NCBI GenBank assembly: GCA_028671895.1
Contig: CM053810.1
Coordinates: 28,251,501-28,315,500 of the forward strand
Source: Oenanthe sinensis
Taxonomy: Eukaryota; Streptophyta; Magnoliopsida; Apiales; Apiaceae
Direction of reading: 5' to 3'
DNA length: 64,000 bases
Shown: one piece after another, positions 1 to 11,178 of the stretch
Numbering within the stretch: position 1 is the stretch's first letter
Layout of the letters: every line of letters starts with the position of its first letter
The notes under the pieces: generated by a model
The model's database searches: none
What the model was told of the DNA's origin: nothing
Seen by the model: only the letters and a program-made list of their open reading frames with translations
Program-made: the position numbers and the translations under genes

Positions 1-331
1 AGGCAGCAGGCAGCAGCAAGGAGAAGAAGGTAGAAAGAAGAACAAATTTCGAAATCATCAAAAGGGAGGCTAGTACATCCATTCCATAATCAAGATCGTG
101 AGACGTTCTTGAAGGTGCTCGTGTGGATACCATAGAGGTGTTTTCGAGAAGAAGACACAAGTCGTGAAAGCTAGGATCTCCGTTGAGTTCGTAGAAGTCA
201 AGACCAAGAAAATGTATGATTCCGTTTCACACAAATCAGTCCGAACTTATACATGATCATGCGTCAGGGTTCTGAAATTTTTCGTTATATTTACGTTTAA
301 TCCGCTACGTTTTATGTTTCGGAACCCAACA
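1..331 (+). mobile_element. 3' end of a copia LTR (family H), cut by the window edge
   Basis: This stretch is the reverse complement of the left end of the solo LTR at 36764-38315, and it ends at 331 with GGAACCCAACA, the same terminus. In the full copy the other terminus carries the TGCCCTAGAGGCA-type start familiar from Angela/Tork-like copia LTRs, so this copy points rightward and 331 is its 3' end. No primer binding site follows at 332, so it is a 3' LTR or a solo LTR. It interrupts the integrase of element I, whose reading continues up to 332. Confidence 0.8.
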
Positions 332-1523
332 CAACAAAGATGCCTTCATCTGCTTTGAGTTCAAACTTTTACAACTACTCGGGATATGTTTTAAGAATAA
401 AGCACTTGCTTCCAAATATGTGAAAGTATTTCACATTTGGCTTCCTTCCCATTATCATCTCATAAGGAGTCATTCCATGTTTATCTATTAAGGTGCAATT
501 CTGAGTGATGGATGCAGTATTCACAGCTTCTGCCCAAAAGTAAGTAGGAAGTTTTGCTCCTTCTGACATTGTTCTAGCAACTTTAATGAGAGTTCTATTA
601 TTTCCCTCAACTACACCATTTTATTGAGGTGTACCAGGTACTGAGAATTGTTGAGTGATTCTTTTGGTTGAGTAGAATTCCTCCATTGTAGAGTTCTTAA
701 ATTTTGTTCCATTGTCACTCCTTAGAATCTTTACCTTGAGTGGTGATTCATTATCAATCATGGTGATATGATCAAAAATGATCTCAGTTGTTTCATCCTT
801 TTTGTCTAAAAATTACACCTATGTAAATCTTGTGTAGTTATCTACTATCACCAGAGTATATTTCTTCTTTCCAATGGACATTATGTTGACAGGGCTAAAC
901 AGATCAAGATGCAATAGATAAAAAGGTTATTTAATTGAATTTTCAGTCTTGTTTTTGAAAGATTACATCTTTTGTTTTGCCTTTTGACAGGAATCACAAA
1001 GTTCATCAGGATAAAATTGAACTTTTGGAAGACCACTTACTTGATCCTTTTTCACCAATTCATTCATATTTCCAAAGTTCAAGTGACACAATTTTTTGTG
1101 TCACTTCCAGCTTTCCAAAGATGATGCTTTTCCAAGTAGACAAGTTAATGGACCATCAGAGTTTACCTCTAAGCTAGATTAAAATAAATTGTTATTTCTG
1201 TGACCAATGAAAACCACTTTTCTAGTCTTTTTGCTTTTGACTTCACAATGTGCTTCATAAAACTCCATAGAATAACCTATGTCTGTCATTTGACTCACAC
1301 TCAAGAGATTAAGTTTGAGTCCTTCAACCAGAGCTACATTTTCAATGATGACATTTCCAATCACAATATTGTCATATCCCAGTGTTCTTCCTATGTTGCC
1401 ATCTCCATAAGATACTGCTAGGTCAGCCTTCTCCTCAAACTCTGAAAGTAGGGATTTGTTTCCTATCATGTGTGCAAAACATCCACTATCAGTTACTAGG
1501 ATGTTTTTCCTATTTCCCTGCAA
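332..1523 (-). pseudogene. Element I pol remnant: protease and integrase
   Basis: The first 115 codons (1523-1179) read as the retropepsin region: TDSGC near the start (the copia DSG triad), then GYGNIVIGNV-like and LVEGLKLNLLSVSQ segments. Past a stop at 1179, the integrase zinc finger is readable in shifted frames (WHKKL, HLNF, LCDSCQKAK, about 960-1130), then the core with HLDLF and LRSDNGT, then the PTYFWAEAVNT and HIFGSKCFIL segments (375-569) and KFELKADEGIF up to the junction at 332. Several stops and frameshifts make it non-functional. Reverse transcriptase and RNase H are absent from this copy. Confidence 0.8.
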
Positions 1524-1536
1524 TCATTTATGCAAC

Positions 1537-3811
1537 TTAATTAGTAGCTTTGAGGACCCAAACAAGTTTGGATCCTTTCTTTTTAAGATTGTTAACTTTT
1601 ACAGCAGAAGTAACTTTATCAGAGTTTAAGTTAACAAAGTTTGCATTGTCAGAGTTTGTCTTTCTTCTATCAGCTTTTACCACATACTTTTGTTTAACAA
1701 CATAATTAGAAGAAACATGAATTTTATTTAAATGAGGCAAAAGTTCATAATAATTGAAATACAGACTATGATATTCTTTACATGTGTAAATAGAATGCCA
1801 TAAACTATCATAGTGAAAACAAGGATTTTGTGGTCTATATCTAGTCTATTTCCTATCCTCTGATCTAGGTCTTTTAGGTTTCTTCTTTTTATTTTACCTG
1901 CAGTCAATAGCAAGATGATTAGAATTTCCACATATGAAATAGGTTTTTCTAGGAGCATCATGGATATTCTTATAGTCATTCTCCTTAGAAATTCCTACTT
2001 TTCCATTTCTATTCCTCTTGACCTTTTTAGGTTTATTTTTATTGGTGATTGACTTCAAATTTTCCTTAAGTTGCTTCTGTGAGAGTAATCCAATATTGAT
2101 TGGTTTATTCTCTGACACACTATTCTCTTTGGTTTTGTGATTATTAGATCATTTATCAGAACTGTCCTTATCATTACTAGCTCTAACAAAATTCACAGGT
2201 TCACTCAACTTTCCTTTTATTCATGTGTCTGTCTTAGCATGTGTCTCTTTATCATATTCATAATCTAGAGCAGATGTCCAATTCTTGTTAGAAAGAATAT
2301 ATTGGACTTTCTTGCCAGAGTTTGTCCAAACTCTAAAAGTCTCATGTTCTTTAGCTATCTCATCTTTTAAATATTCAACCTGTATTTCTAGCTGAGCTTG
2401 CATGTGAATAGGATTCTCACAGTCTTTCTTAGTGCTAAGCATGTGTGCAAGTTCAGATTCAAGAAAAGAATTCTTAGCAGACGGAGTTTGAATTTAATAT
2501 TTTAATCTTTCATTCTCAAGTGACTGTGATTTAAAACTAACATGCAGGGTTCTAAGAAAAGACTTTAATTCATAAACATTTTCAGTATCAATATTGAAGA
2601 TAGAGTCTGGTACCTTGTCAGGGTTTAAGATGGGAGCATTAGTGTTTTTCATGAGAGCATAGTTTGTTTACTCTTCAGAGTCTAAAGAATCCATCCAATC
2701 TTTCTTGGAGGTTATGAGAGATTTTCTAGATTCCTTGATCTGCACTCAGTAGCAAAATTCCCCATCTTGTTACACTTGTAACACTTGACCTTTGATTTGT
2801 CAAGTGTTTTAGCCTTGCCATCTATGTATTCTCTCCTCTTTAATCTGTCCTTATTTTTAGACTCTCCATGCTTCTTTTGGAAGTTTCCTTGCTTTTTGTA
2901 CTTCATATACTTCATCTTTTTGAAGCCTTTGACAATCATAGCTACTATCTCCATCATGTCAGAGTCTGTGGATTCATCAGAGTTTACATCAGAGTCTTCC
3001 TCAGACTCTGATTCATTGCTCTCCTTAACCATCATATCTTTTCCTTTTCTTTTTGAGACTTTTAAAATTTGTTCTTATAGTTCTTCAACCTTAGTCTCAA
3101 CATTCAAGGCAACAGACTTTGCCTTAATACTTTTTCTATTCTTCCTTTGTTATAATTCCAAGTTATGAGTTTTCAGCCTTCCATACACTTCATCTAGGGC
3201 ATCTCATCCAAATTTGCCCTATCTCTTATCAGAGATGTTTGTAAATCCCATTCTTCAGGTAGGGTCCTTAGAAATTTGGTGTTTGAATCCTCTATATCAT
3301 ACACCTTATCAACCAAAGATAAGTTATTCAACAGAGCAAGAAATCTGTCATAAATATCGGTGAGAGACTCATTCTGTTTAGCTTTAAAGTATTCATACTC
3401 TTGTATAAGAACAGATCTTCTGTTCTTCTTGATTTCTTTGGTTCCTTGACATTGAACCTTTAGTGCATCCCAGATTTCTTTAGCAATTTTGCATGCAATT
3501 ACCCTGTTAGACATCACATAGTCAAGACTGTTATGCAAAATGTTTCTTACTTTTGCATCTTTTAGGACTTCTTGTTTTTCCTCATTAGTCCACTCATTCT
3601 TGTCTTTCAGAGTGTAATATTCAGGAACCTGTTTCGCTTCCACAACTGTTGATGGCACTAATTTAGTTGGTAGATGCTGACTTTCATTGATACTGTCTAG
3701 ATAATCAGGATCTGTGGCTTCCAAGAACATCATCATCTTTACCCTCAAAGTAGGGTATTCAGCCTTATTCAAGATTGGGACTCTAATACTATCATACTTG
3801 TTTCCAAACAT
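1537..3811 (-). pseudogene. Element I gag remnant
   Basis: The start at 3811 (MFGNKYDSIRVPILNKAEYP) follows the primer site by about 35 bases. It reads through the UBN2-like gag core (KEIWDALKVQCQGTKEIKKNRR) to a frameshift near 3194, then continues in pieces. The first zinc knuckle (2712-3035) is CYKC-X4-N-X4-C, so the conserved histidine is Asn. A second CGNSNHLAIDC knuckle lies at 1894-2118. The last piece ends with WVLKATN and a TAA at 1539-1537, matching the WVPKST ending of the gag in element A. Acidic Ser/Glu stretches come from repeats of CAGAGTCT and CAGAGTTTA. Frameshifts and the lost histidine make it inactive. Confidence 0.8.
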
Positions 3812-3846
3812 TGTTTATAAGATCTTTTAGGATAAATCAACCGCCT

Positions 3847-3858
3847 TCTCTGATACCA
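3847..3858 (-). promoter_or_regulatory. Primer binding site of element I
   Basis: On the minus strand TGGTATCAGAGA follows the LTR end by two bases. It matches the 3' end of plant initiator methionine tRNA except for the last base. Confidence 0.85.
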
Positions 3859-3860
3859 AT

Positions 3861-4415
3861 TGTTACCCAGATAATAAACTATTATAGAAGGGGGGTTGAA
3901 TATAATAGTACCAAACAATCGATTATGAACACAAGTATGTAAAATAAGTATTGTTTTGTATTAACTTTGATTGACTTAATACAAAACTCTCTCAAGAAAA
4001 AAAAAGTTCTTAAGCGCTGCTAGGTTATGAGAAATATAATTACTTGAACGATTACAATGTAAACCTAATTCTGTGTTTATATAGTACACAACTACCCTAT
4101 CTAATTACAGAAAAGATAATGATCATTAAATGTAGAAATATTATTTCCATCATTATATTTCTAAAAGATAGCTTCCAGAAAGGTAATATAATTGCATTAA
4201 AAGACTTCCTTGTTTATCCCAATCAATCCTTGAATTATCTGTTTCCATCTTTTTCAAACTCTGATAATCCATAAACTCTGTCGGTTGGTAAACTCTGATT
4301 GAGTAAACTCTGTCGACAACTTCTAACCTTTGATGATGTCAGCTTAAACTCTAATTGGCTTCATTAAACTCCGTTCGAAGTAATCTCTGACAGCATCAGT
4401 ACTTTATTTCTAACA
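3861..4415 (-). repeat. 5' LTR of element I (555 bp)
   Basis: On the minus strand it begins TGTTAGAAAT at 4415 and ends GGGTAACA at 3861, directly before the primer binding site. A TATATAAA box lies at 4083-4076. The U3 part (about 4255-4400) holds several copies of CAGAGTTTA (seen as TAAACTCTG on the plus strand). A C-rich run (CAACCCCCC) near the 3' end is shared with the other Sirevirus-like LTRs in this window. Confidence 0.85.
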
Positions 4416-6714
4416 TACTGTGCATCAAAGGGAATTACTCAACAATGTTCTGCACCAGGAACACCTCAACAAAATGGAGTTGTGGAGAGAGAAGAATATA
4501 ACACTCATACAAGCTGCTAGGACAATGTTGGCAGAATCTAGACTGCCAGTATATTTCTAGGCTGAGGTAGTCAGTACAACATGTTTCACTCAAAACTGTA
4601 CATCGATTAATATGCATAGATAGACTCCCTATGAAATGGTGAAGAATAAGAAGCCAAGTGTGAAACACTTTCACATATTTGGATGCAAGTGTTTTGTACT
4701 AAAATTATATCCTGAACATTTAAGAAAATTGAAGCCAAGGCTGATGAAGCAATCTTCCTTGGATATGCACCAAATACAAAGACATTCAGAGTCTTTAATC
4801 TTAGAACCATAATTGTTATGGAATCTATTCATGGGCATTTGATGACAAAAAGATTACAGGATTGAAGGATGAGTCAGAGTCTATAACATTGGAATTTGAA
4901 AATCTTAAAAGTTCTGAGATAGATGAAGATGATGAGGATGAAGAGTCTCAAATCACTCTTGAAACAACACAGGAACCTGCACACTTTAAGGAGGAGCTAG
5001 AAAATTCAACTCCAAACAACTCAGAGTCTAACAGTTCAGAGTCTACCTAGATAGAGTCTAGACAAACAGAATCAAGTTCTTTAGAGTCTAACTCATTAGG
5101 GTCTAGATCAGGCAAATCTGAATCCTTTTCAGAGTCAAGCAATTCAGGGAGAGCCTCTTCATTTAAATTTCACTCAAATACAGGAAATGACAATGATTTA
5201 GGGGGAGATTCAAGTTTAAGAACCAATTTTCCACAGCTATAAAATGGGCATGGGATCACAATCCTGATTTAATAATTGGTGATCCTGAGAGTGGGGTACA
5301 AACTAGAACAGCCACTCAAAATGAATGTCTATATATTTGTTTTCTTTCAAAGAATGAACCCAAGAAAATTGAAGAAGTCTTGGAAGACCCTGATTGGATT
5401 ATTGCAATGCAAGAGGAATTGAATGAATGTGAGAGAAAGAAAGTGTGGAAACTTGTACCAAGACACTGAGTTAGATCAATTGTTGGTGCAAAATGGTTGT
5501 TCAGGAATAAACTTGATGAGAATGGAACTGTGATTAGAAACAAAGTAAGGCTAGTTGCAAAAGGTTATTCTCAGGAGGAAAGAATTGACTATGATGAAAC
5601 TTTTACACCAGTAGCAAGATTGGAAGCTATCAGAATGTTTCTTGCATTTGCAGCTCATTCAAAATTCAAGGTGTATCAGATGGATGTGAAAAGTGTCTTA
5701 TTGAATGGAAAATTGGAAGAAGAAGTCTATATCGAGCAACCACCAGGATTTATTGATCCAAAGTTTTCTAATCATGTTTACAAGTTAGACAAGGCACTAT
5801 ATGCATTGAAGCAAGCACCTAGAGCATGCAAATTAATGCAGTCAAATTATGAAATGAGCATGATGGGAGAGTTAAACTTATTTTTGGGACTTCAAGTCAA
5901 ACAGACTGATGATGAAATTTTCATCAATCAATCATAGTATGTGAAAGAACTATTGAAGAAGTTTGATATGCAAGATTGTGCAACTGCCAAAACTCCTATG
6001 TCAAAAGCCACTAAACTAGACTCTGACCTAAAGGGTAAGAAAGTTGACAACACTAGCTATAGAGGTATGATTGGATTATTGTTATATTTAACTGCAAGTA
6101 GACCAGATATAACGTTTGCAACATACCTATGTGCTAGATTTCAAGCTGACCCTAGAGAATCACATTTGACAGCTGTGAAAAGAATTTTTAGATATCTCAA
6201 GAGTGAATAAACTCTTGGACTTTGGTATCCTAGAGAGTCTGATTTCTAATTAATTGGCTATTCAGACTCTGACTATGCAGGATGCAAAGTAGACAGGAAA
6301 AGCACAACAGGTCAATGCCAATTTCTTGACAACAGATTAATTTCTTGGTTTAGCAAGAAACAACAAACAGTATCAACCTCAACAGCTAAGGTTGAATACA
6401 TAGCAGCTGGAAGTTGTTGTGCTCAAATTCTATGGATGAGAAAATAGTTACTTGATTATAGACTAAAATTTTCAAATATACCTATGTATTGTGATAATAT
6501 TAGTGCTATTAAAATTGTAGAGAATCCAGTCCAACATTCCACAACAAAGTACATTCATGTCAAGTATCATTTTATTAGAGAACATGTTGAAAATGGTACT
6601 GTTGAACTTCATTATATTCTAACAGACAGACAGATTGTAGACATTTTAACAAAACCACTTGATGAGTCTACCTTTCTCAGATTGGTAGGTGAACTAGGTA
6701 TGTTAAATATGTAA
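4416..6714 (+). pseudogene. Element B pol remnant: integrase end, RT, RNase H
   Basis: It opens with ASKGITQQCSAPGTPQQNGVVER, the integrase region with the catalytic Glu, followed by a frameshift and a W-to-stop (TTC TAG GCT). A Ser/Glu-rich linker (4862-5160) built from CAGAGTCT repeats precedes the RT, which begins near 5300 and has a long open part at 5497-5937 (ARLVAKGYSQEE-like, MDVKSVLLNGKLEEEVYIEQPPGF). The RT jumps from KQAPRAC to KLMQSNYEMSMMG at about 5828, so the YVDD active-site block found in elements A and E is deleted (about 165 bases). RNase H is readable at 6211-6714 (CDNISAIKI, DILTKPLDEST). Non-functional. Confidence 0.85.
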
Positions 6715-7163
6715 GTGATCAATCATAACAAGAAGCAAGGTATGTACTTTAATTATAGTCCCTGATTTATCAAACTATAATTTGTTATTGCAAAATATTT
6801 GAGGTACTTTGTCTTGAGAGAGTCTAACATCTAGACTCTGACAAGTCTATAGATTCTGAGAGACTATAAACTCTGATGGTTTAGCACCTAGACTCTGAAA
6901 TGGTTAGAATTCGTGTCTGCAGACTCTGATTATTTTTTAACCGCTCAAATGACTGGAAATAGGCGGTAACGGTTACTTTTGACTAGATACAGGATGTAGA
7001 CTCGTGTGTATTGTATGCACTTCGAACAAAATAGAATTTTTACATACAATTTACTCACTTGATTATTGTAATTATTTTCTAAGGCAAAAATACTCACAAA
7101 GCTTTTGAAGAAACCTAACCAGTTTTCTCAAGAATTTTCATTACTTTCACTTCAATTACTTCA
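6715..7163 (+). other. Untranslated gap between pol and ORF2 of element B
   Basis: No reading frame is supported here. The segment has several AGAGTCTA / TAGACTCTG copies at 6818-6935, then an AT-rich, pyrimidine-leaning leader before the ORF2 ATG at 7164. It corresponds to 14455-14989 of element A. Confidence 0.6.
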
Positions 7164-7406
7164 ATGGTTGTTATTTCTACCGTCATGAGGGGACCCAAGG
7201 TAATTGTTTTCACTTTTGGGGATTTTGAATTCATGACAACAAATCATGTTGCAGCTCTTGGAGACAAGAAGGGTGTAGATGCTGACTACTACCCTGTGAT
7301 GGATTTCTTGGAACAAAGTGAGCTTAGCTATGTATTGAAAGCATCTCATGTTATTCACATGGATGTTATATCCCAGACTTGTAGTTCTGCTAAGGTTGTT
7401 GATCCT
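7164..7406 (+). pseudogene. Element B ORF2, first 81 codons
   Basis: ATG at 7164 opens a frame that is interrupted at codon 81 by insertion of element A; the apparent stop just after it comes from the LTR of A. The frame resumes at 20014. The segment includes VFTFGDFEFMTTNHVAALGD and YYPVMDFLEQSELSYVLKAS, which is comparable in position to FHPLMRFLGDCKVSKALSEAP in ORF2 of element A. No signal peptide is evident. Function unknown. Confidence 0.7.
7402..7406. repeat. Target site duplication of element A, left copy
   Basis: ATCCT immediately precedes the LTR start TGTTAGG. An identical ATCCT follows the other end of the element at 20009-20013. Confidence 0.95.
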
Positions 7407-8609
7407 TGTTAGGAATTATGAGTTTTGATGATAACAAATTACTTAGAATTTCAATAGGGACTCAAAATTATTTTGTAACTGATCAATGGATATGACTTAT
7501 AAATATCCATTGACTAGGAAACCAGTTATCAGTTGAAACTTGTTTATCAACTGATAAACTGGATTGTAGCATTGATTTATGTTTCACTATCAATTGATTG
7601 TATTACCTCGATGGATGCAATGATGTAGTCAACTGATGTTATTGACTTCAATTTCTAGCTTCTCAACAGATGTGAAGAATGGCTGATCAATTGTAAATAT
7701 TCTAAGTCAGAATTCTCACAAGTGAAGTGATCAACTGATGTTGAAGTCGATGGATGAAGACACTACTCAACGGATGAAAGCTATCAACTGATACAAGTCA
7801 TCAATGGATAATTACAGTCAACGGATAAAGAACCATCAATGGATAAGGAGTCGATGGATAACTCAATTATCCATCGACACATCAACTGATCAACAGATAT
7901 CCTATCCATCGATGGATAAGCAAAGGTGAATCAACTGATAAGCTTAACAGCATTTATCAGTTGATTAAAGTTTCCCTATTTAGCTAAAAGCCAGATATTA
8001 CGGGAACAGTGCAGAAACTGAATCATTGGAAGACAGTCCTGTCAGGACTGTGAAGACTTTCTAGGCAACACAGCATCCAAGGAATATCTTAAGACAAAAG
8101 ACACTTCCAGAGCTAGTTAGTTCTACAAGGAAAGCTGTGAAAAGGAGCTAGTTTCTATTTTTATGTAAACAGTATAAATTGTAATATTATATTGTTATCA
8201 GTCGATAGAGAACTAGAGTAGTAGTTTTTGTTTTTTTAAAAAGCAAAAACACAGGAGCAAAGTAAGAAGTTTTTTTTGAAGAAGAACTCAAGAAAAGCAA
8301 AGTAAAAAAATCAGGCAGAACTTGTAATGCTTTTCTAAGTTCTACATTCAACTTTGTACGCAGCTTAGTATTTTTACTAAGATCAATTGAAAGCAAAAAA
8401 AAAACTCACTAGTGGAAAAACAATCCACTAGTAATTTTTAATCTTGTTGTTTCTGTTTTCATCACTTTAGTTATCCAGTTCTTAGTTACATCAATCTTAA
8501 TTAAACTCTCTCTTTGTACAAACTTATTTCCGCAAGAAGTTGAATTAATTCTTAAGTTTGTATTCAACCCCCCCTTCTCCAAATTTAGTGTACTTAAGGG
8601 CGAATAACA
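7407..8609 (+). repeat. 5' LTR of element A (1203 bp)
   Basis: It starts TGTTAGGAAT and ends GGGCGAATAACA, followed by the primer site. Between about 7490 and 7960 it is packed with ATCAACTGAT, ATCAACGGAT and ATCGATGGAT motifs in both orientations, including the perfect 16-bp palindrome TATCCATCGATGGATA at 7903-7918. A TATA box lies at 8173. The R-U5 end has the CAACCCCCCC run shared with other families. Its last 160 bases recur at 19849-20008. Confidence 0.95.
8173..8179 (+). promoter_or_regulatory. TATA box of the element A LTR
   Basis: TATAAAT lies 436 bases before the LTR end, downstream of the motif-rich U3. Transcription of the element would be expected to start some 30 bases further on. 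Confidence 0.6.
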
Positions 8610-8611
8610 AT

Positions 8612-8623
8612 TGGTATCAGAGC
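8612..8623 (+). promoter_or_regulatory. Primer binding site of element A
   Basis: TGGTATCAGAGC is the full complement of the initiator methionine tRNA 3' end, two bases after the LTR. Confidence 0.95.
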
Positions 8624-8668
8624 AGGCTTTCAACAAACAGAAAGTCAAGATCTAAAAGTACATCAAGA

Positions 8669-11158
8669 ATGGGTCAAAGAGAAACAGGAGTTAAGATTCC
8701 AGTTCTAGAGAAAGATGAATATTTTCCCTGGAAAGTAAAAATGCACTTGCATCTGCTATCTATTGATCCTTCCTATGTTCATTGCATAGAGAAAGGTCCA
8801 CATGTGCCTATGAAAATAGTTACAAGTGTAAATGCAGACGGTACTCAAGCACCAGACAAACTCATTCCTAAATCTGTGAGTGAGTATACAGATGAAGATG
8901 AAAAGGAAGTACACAAGGACAAAAAGGCCATGAATATCTTGTTTAATGGTCTTGACAAGGACATGTTTGACAATGTCATCAGTTGTACAACCTCCAAAGA
9001 AGTCTGGGACACTCTTCAAACCCTCTGTGAAGGTACTGAGCAAGTAAGAAAGAACAAGATGCAACTCTTGATTCAAAAGTATGAGGCCTTTCACTTCAAG
9101 GGTGGTGAAACAATAAATGATACATATAGTAGGTTTCAAAAGCTTTTGAATGAGCTTAAACTATATGGAAGAGTTTATGCTGTTGAGGACACCAACCTCA
9201 AATTCTTGAGGTCCCTACCCAAAGAATGGAAACCAATGACTGTCTCTACAAGGCAATCTCCTGACTTTAAAGATGATACCTTTGACAAGCTGTATGGCAT
9301 CTTGAAAACCTATGAGTTGGAGCTACAGCAAGATGAGGAAATTGAGAAAAGTCAGAAGAGAGAAAAGTCCATTGCTTTGGTGGTCAAGGAAAAGCAAGTT
9401 GCAGAAACAGATGAAGATCCTGATTTCAAAGAAGGGAAGAAAGAAGGTCATGGCAATGGTGCAAATTATGTTAGATATGATGAATCTTCTACTGGTAAAG
9501 GAAAAGAACTTTGTGACAGTGATGAGTCACTCATCAAAGATGAAATGGATGAAATAGATGAGCATTTAGCTTTTCTATCAAAAAAATTTTCTAAACTCAA
9601 GTTCAAAAGGAATCCAATGCAAAGGCCTGGATCACAGTTCAGGAGAGACACTCAACAAGGCAAAAATCTTGTTGACAGAACTCAATTCAGATGCTTTAAC
9701 TGTGGATTGGCTGGTCACTTTTCAAGTGAATGCAGAAAGCCCAAAGTTGAAAAGAGGTCAAAGTCTAGTGATGGTATTGACTATAAGAAGAAGTACTTTG
9801 ACTTGCTCAAACAAAGAGAGAAGGCTTTTGTGATAGAAGAAAAGGACTGGGCTGCTGAGGAGGATTCTGAAGAAGAAGAAGAACACATCAATCTTGCACT
9901 AATGGCCAATCAAGATGACCAGGAAGCTAGTTCATCTAGCAATCAGGTAATTTCTACAAATCTATCTGAGTTGTCCAAAGATGAATGCAATATTACTATT
10001 AATGAAATGTCTAATGAATTGTATAATTTGCATGTCACTCTTAAGTCTTTGAACAAAGAGAACACTAGGCTCAAATTAACATTAGAAACTCTCACTGAAA
10101 GAAACAATTTCTTAGAGAGTGAGCTAGTGCAATTGGACAGACTCAAGATGGAAAACAAAGATGCTAGAAATGAACTAGTTGACAGTAAAAAGGAAATAGA
10201 GAAGTTAAAAGAAAAATTAGAGGATGAACTAAGAACCATTGACAAGTGGAACAGGTCAAGTAAAGCCAGTAAGAAGATGAATGACATTCATGGAACAAAC
10301 TCTTTCACCATGTTGTCTGAAACTCTTGAGAAAATAGCCATTGATGAAGATCAATCTTTAGAAAAGAAGCAATCGATTGATAACTCTGAATCAACTGATA
10401 AGAATTATCCATCGATTGATAATGCTATTTCAACGGATAATTATCCATCGATTGAGAAGTCATCAACGGCTAAGAAATGTGATATTAAAACTAAGTTAAA
10501 CAAACCTATTAAATTTGTCAAAGAAAGTAGCTCCTCTGAAGCTCAAATCAAAGTTGAAAAGGCTAATATAGGATTCTTATCTAAAAATCAGTTGAAAGAG
10601 AAATTGGAAAAGATAGAACCTAATATTCAGCCAAATGAAAAGAAGAAGAAAAATAGAAATGGTAAAGTAGGCATAAACAAGCACAACAACTACACACCTG
10701 ACAAATATGCTCCTAGGAAAGTATGTGCTAAGTGTGGTAGTAAAAATCATTTATCTGTGCAATGTAAACTCACCATGCCTACAGCAACAAATGTACCTGC
10801 TATACCCAACATGTATACCAGTTCTGTTTTTCCCCATTTAGTTGATTCTCATGCTATTCATGCTCAGTATGCATCAATGCCTTATATGTTTAATCCATAT
10901 CTTGCATTTGCCAATATGAATATGCCTGCTATGCCATGGAATATGCTTAACAATCTTCATGCACAAAATTTTTTCAACTCTGCAAGCATGAGCATTCCAA
11001 ATATTAGCACTGAGAATTCTGAGGTAGGGAGACCAACACCTAAGGTTGAAGTGGAAGTAAAACCACCCAAACCAAAGGTACAAAAATTGGAAACCAAGCC
11101 AAAGATAACAACTAATAAGAAAGGACCCAAGGCAACTTGGGTACCAAAATCAACTTGA
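8669..11158 (+). CDS. gag: Element A Gag (intact, 829 codons)
   Basis: The structural protein of the virus-like particle. I place the start at the ATG at 8669 (MGQRETGVKIPVLEKDEY), because the frame upstream of it belongs to LTR and primer site and because Gag of element E begins in the same context. The N-terminal 220 residues form the UBN2-like capsid region (SKEVWDTLQTLCEGTEQVRKNK, FLRSLPKEWK). The zinc knuckle CFNCGLAGHFSSEC follows at about residue 343, then a long coiled-coil-like Leu/Lys/Glu stretch, a SID/STD repeat (10370-10470), a second knuckle CAKCGSKNHLSVQC, and a Met/Asn/Pro tail ending in WVPKST. No stop or frameshift is seen. Its stop TGA (11156) lies 23 bases before the CAG|GGA at the start of pol. 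Confidence 0.92.
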   Translation: MGQRETGVKIPVLEKDEYFPWKVKMHLHLLSIDPSYVHCIEKGPHVPMKIVTSVNADGTQAPDKLIPKSVSEYTDEDEKEVHKDKKAMNILFNGLDKDMFDNVISCTTSKEVWDTLQTLCEGTEQVRKNKMQLLIQKYEAFHFKGGETINDTYSRFQKLLNELKLYGRVYAVEDTNLKFLRSLPKEWKPMTVSTRQSPDFKDDTFDKLYGILKTYELELQQDEEIEKSQKREKSIALVVKEKQVAETDEDPDFKEGKKEGHGNGANYVRYDESSTGKGKELCDSDESLIKDEMDEIDEHLAFLSKKFSKLKFKRNPMQRPGSQFRRDTQQGKNLVDRTQFRCFNCGLAGHFSSECRKPKVEKRSKSSDGIDYKKKYFDLLKQREKAFVIEEKDWAAEEDSEEEEEHINLALMANQDDQEASSSSNQVISTNLSELSKDECNITINEMSNELYNLHVTLKSLNKENTRLKLTLETLTERNNFLESELVQLDRLKMENKDARNELVDSKKEIEKLKEKLEDELRTIDKWNRSSKASKKMNDIHGTNSFTMLSETLEKIAIDEDQSLEKKQSIDNSESTDKNYPSIDNAISTDNYPSIEKSSTAKKCDIKTKLNKPIKFVKESSSSEAQIKVEKANIGFLSKNQLKEKLEKIEPNIQPNEKKKKNRNGKVGINKHNNYTPDKYAPRKVCAKCGSKNHLSVQCKLTMPTATNVPAIPNMYTSSVFPHLVDSHAIHAQYASMPYMFNPYLAFANMNMPAMPWNMLNNLHAQNFFNSASMSIPNISTENSEVGRPTPKVEVEVKPPKPKVQKLETKPKITTNKKGPKATWVPKST

Positions 11159-11178
11159 TTTGTTTTGACTGTGTGCAG

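Larger units (their letters stand above)
332..4415 (-). mobile_element. Element I: Sirevirus-like copia, 5' LTR to integrase, 3' half lost
   Basis: Reading leftward from 4415 the order is 5' LTR, primer binding site, gag, protease and integrase, after which the element is cut at 332 by the family H LTR. The lineage call rests on the tRNA-Met primer site, the SDSGC-type protease start and similarity of gag and pol to elements A and E. To the right, from 4416, lies the integrase of plus-strand element B, so I is inserted in B. The expected 5-bp duplication next to it would be tactg (4416-4420); its partner is outside the window. The element is dead through frameshifts and stops. Confidence 0.85.

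Noticed and set aside
332..6714. A single copia element whose 5' half was inverted (minus-strand gag to integrase, plus-strand integrase to RNase H)
   Set aside because: Both halves contain the same integrase segment (GITQQ to VFG) with different sequence, and a complete LTR terminus lies at 4415, so they are two separate elements.
8612..8623. tRNA gene
   Set aside because: Only the 12-base complement of a tRNA 3' end is present; it is a primer binding site next to an LTR.
8558..8668. Upstream extension of Gag of element A into the LTR
   Set aside because: The extra residues come from LTR and primer site; the ATG at 8669 agrees with the Gag start of E.
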